64,000 bases of DNA from Phycomyces nitens. Lineage: Eukaryota > Mucoromycota > Mucoromycetes > Mucorales > Phycomycetaceae. Both the position numbers and the translations under genes were made by a program. The stretch spans positions 4,216,001 through 4,280,000 of the forward strand of contig JAHRBC010000003.1 in assembly GCA_022702545.1 (NCBI GenBank), given 5' to 3'. The first letter of the stretch is position 1, and each line of letters starts with the position of its first letter. Below, piece after piece: positions 61,275-64,000 of the stretch. Below the pieces are notes generated by a model, which saw only the letters and a program-made list of their open reading frames with translations, had not been told where the DNA came from and ran no database searches.

Positions 61275-63962
61275 ATACCATGTTATTTTATTATTGTAAT
61301 ATATGTATTATTTAATGTTTGTGTGTATGTCCTATAAAAGATGCAATAGATATTAATATTTCAAGTCAATTATACAGAGTATTGAACTTGGGTACTCCAG
61401 TGCCAAGATTGGCAAGTTTTATGTAGTCTACCCAGGGTTGGGGTGGCAACAGTCAAGAGTAAAAGAATATTTAGAATAATTGTTTTTTATTATTATTATT
61501 AAATGATAGTAATTTTGGAATTCTATGTAGTATTATATAGAGAACCTCTGGTAACATTAGACTCTATTAGAAATTGTAAGAGTCGACAAGTATACTAATC
61601 AAAAAACGGTATAAACTTTTTTTTAATACAATCTGTGCAAGATCTTGTGTTGTTGGCAAGATGAATTTAATTGGCAAATATCGTATGAAGCCAATTAAAA
61701 TATGTAACCAGGTTTCTACATCTTAATTCTCCGTGTAAATGGGAGATCTAGAGCAATTTTTTGTAGATCAATGTTGTATTAAAATACCAAGGTATCTGGT
61801 TGACATATACCTGCACAATACTTTGGCAGATGGTGAAAGTTGCCAGATTACAAGATGTAGCCAGGTTAGAGATGGTGGAATTGGATTATACTAGACCAAG
61901 AAAACTTGTAATTTTCCATTGTATACCAAATCAGCCCAATTTCATACCTTGTTTTTTTTTAAAAAAAAATTGATACAAAAGTATATTACATAGTTTTCAA
62001 GAGTTTGCTAGTTGGATGAGACGAATATATATATCTACTATAATCTATTCTACAAAATTTTGATATCGATCTATCAGAGATCATCTAGCCATACTTGGAA
62101 TCCAAATTGAGACCCGTAAATGAAAGACTTGCACAAACACACGCTATAATCTATAATCTTTGAAAAGAACAGAAAGAGTCTCAAAAGAAAAACACAAAAT
62201 CCTGTTGAATACTAATACTTTTGATTCAATGTTCATGTTTCTAGTGTTATTAATATAAAGGTTGGTTAGAAAAAAAAAAGACATGTTAAAGAATAATAAA
62301 TGTTTTCTAGCAAAATCTAATATTAAAAACCAGTGTGGTCTTATTCAAAGCGAATATATTACTTTGCATCACATGGGTATACAAACTCACAATGTATTTT
62401 ACACTAAAAAAGAATGGTAACAATGACACAAAAGTCTTTGCCAGTTACAAGAACCTTTTGAATAATGGTATACAGATAGGAAAAACATTCCTTGTGTAAT
62501 AAACAACTCTTATTATTTATCCAGTATACTCTCGACATCGAATTGCTTGTTTTAATTGATAACACAGATACACCAGAATAAGGAGAATATTGATGAATAT
62601 ATTTTTGCTTTAATCTACAAAGATTTGCGTTTTTAGGACAATTTTTTTTAAAAAAAAGATATTTAGGCTTGAATATGTACAATTATTGGAAATTGTATTG
62701 AAACACACAGGATAGCATGGTTTATTATCATTATCATTATAAGTATAAAGTCAAACATCTCTAATCTGCATTATATGAAATTACTAAATTGCTTGTAATA
62801 AAATTTGCTGCATATATTTTCTTTGGTTGAATTCTACTTTTGTATCTAGTATAAAAACTATTCACATTTTGCAATGTATAGAAATATCCAAGTATAACAT
62901 GTTCTGGTTTAAAAAATAATAATAGAATGTGTCCCTGAAAGGCGTCATGTAGATGGAAAAATGATCTCAAAAGTTTGATAGAAAAAAAAGACTATTCTAA
63001 ATATCTGGCTAATTAATAACTATTCAGAATCATTGATAAATTCAGTAAAAAGAAAAAATATAAAGACCCTTTTATTTGATGGTCTCCTTGATAATTATGA
63101 ACCTTGAAAGGAAATGTAAGCTTCTTTGGGGTGCCATGGTTATAATAAGTTACATAAATCCTATCATCTCTAGAGCCCTTTTTGCCCCGTTAACCCCTCT
63201 CTTTCTTTAAACTATTTGTCCTTGTATCGACAGACATTTGATTCTTAACAATCTCTTTACGATTTGATTGCCGTGCCATATCGGATTCGACTCCTTTTTC
63301 TTTAACCATGGCCACTTATTAACACAATCGGCACCAGCCTTTGAATCATATATCTTAAGATTTGGTCTCCTTTATTTTCTTACCATATAATTGTATCTCT
63401 TTAAAATATGCTTTCAGGAGGCTATGGAATCTTCTCAAATGCCCTTTTTTTTGCCTAGATACACATCACATTTTATAGCCAAACATTGGGATCAAATGGA
63501 AGATTGTTAGGTGCAAGATTGTATATATTTCCCTTGCATTTTTTCTCTCTTAATCTTCAAGGTCCCAACCCTTGCTGACAGGGTCAGCTACTAAGTCTCT
63601 GTGGTTCCAAGCGCATATTTTGGTCTGATGAAAAATAATAATTAAAGAGAACTTCAAAGAGGCTTGAATTGCTCTATACAAATGGCGGGCTATCAAAATA
63701 GAATAAAATATCCTGTCCCTTGGTCTTGTAATTGGTGTGCTTGAAACATTCAGTCTGATTCGCTTGATTGTCCAGCTAAAATCAATTTTCAGATGCGCAA
63801 CTACACATTTTTATTTACTTGTAAAAAAATAATGACTGGCCAAAGAGATATCCTTTTTTGTGACAGGCGACTTTTTTGAAATCGCAAGATTCTGTCTCCA
63901 GTTTACAAGTCCCCTCTCTCAACTCCCCCTTTTTCCCTTTAATTGCTTTGCTATCAAATAAA
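61275..63962. other. intergenic region, 2.7 kb
   Basis: AT-rich, with T(n)A(n) tracts at 61952-61969 and 62642-62657 and no supported gene. Pyrimidine-rich sequence before 63963 is the likely leader of the next gene. Confidence 0.45.
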
Positions 63963-64000
63963 ATGGGTTATCGAGTATATGTTGGACGTCTTTCGCATGA
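63963..64000 (+). CDS. start of an SR-type RRM protein (partial, runs off the right edge)
   Basis: Only 12 complete codons are in the window: MGYRVYVGRLSH. R-VYVGRLS at the extreme N-terminus is the RNP2 strand of SRSF4/5/6-type splicing factors (compare the xRVYVGRLSxx start of that group). The assignment rests on this motif alone. Confidence 0.5.
   Translation, partial: MGYRVYVGRLSH

Overview
This window looks like nuclear DNA of a filamentous fungus, most probably an early-diverging zygomycete-type (Mucoromycota) species. That placement is inferred from gene content and texture, not from a database search. The genes carry many short introns (about 50-75 bp) with GTAAGT/YAG borders and lie in AT-rich spacers full of T/A tracts and (TTA)n microsatellites. 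Fungal ERMES (Mdm34) is present. So are a MYST acetyltransferase with N-terminal PHD fingers and a secreted choice-of-anchor-A-like protein.

Layout. 1-10 kb: helicase DBP7 (-), spliceosomal SmB (-), mitochondrial ribosomal protein S8 (+), a ten-exon short/branched-chain acyl-CoA dehydrogenase (+) and an NmrA-like Rossmann protein (+). 11.4-14.2 kb: a 2.7-kb element with TA-flanked terminal inverted repeats of about 111 bp, carrying two related but diverged convergent ORFs that resemble PD-(D/E)XK nucleases. 14.2-18.1 kb: gene-poor. 18-30 kb: a rhodanese + PTP tyrosine phosphatase (+), MDM34 (-), an intron-dense peroxisomal ABCD half transporter (-) and a NET/FAM199X-like nuclear protein (+). 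32-36.7 kb: a 1443-aa secreted repeat protein (+) with a 22-unit, 33-bp minisatellite. 36.8-39.2 kb: remnants of a Tc1-like and a PIF/Harbinger-like transposase. 39.2-52.4 kb: ERV46 (-), an unassigned 416-aa protein (-), PEX5 (-), a Git1-like MFS permease (-) and the MYST acetyltransferase (-). 52.9-58.7 kb: a nested mobile region in which a decayed Helitron is interrupted by a Tc1-family element and bracketed by about 350-bp inverted repeats. 59.3-61.3 kb: a MATE transporter (+). The window ends in the first codons of an SR-type RRM protein.

The genes are mostly independent housekeeping functions: ribosome biogenesis, splicing, ER-Golgi traffic, ER-mitochondria tethering and chromatin. Peroxisomes are represented twice (ABCD importer, PEX5 receptor), alongside one mitochondrial acyl-CoA dehydrogenase. 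The accessory interest lies in the 11.4-14.2 kb element, the 52.9-58.7 kb nest and the minisatellite protein. Splice coordinates were derived by hand from reading frame and GT/AG signals.
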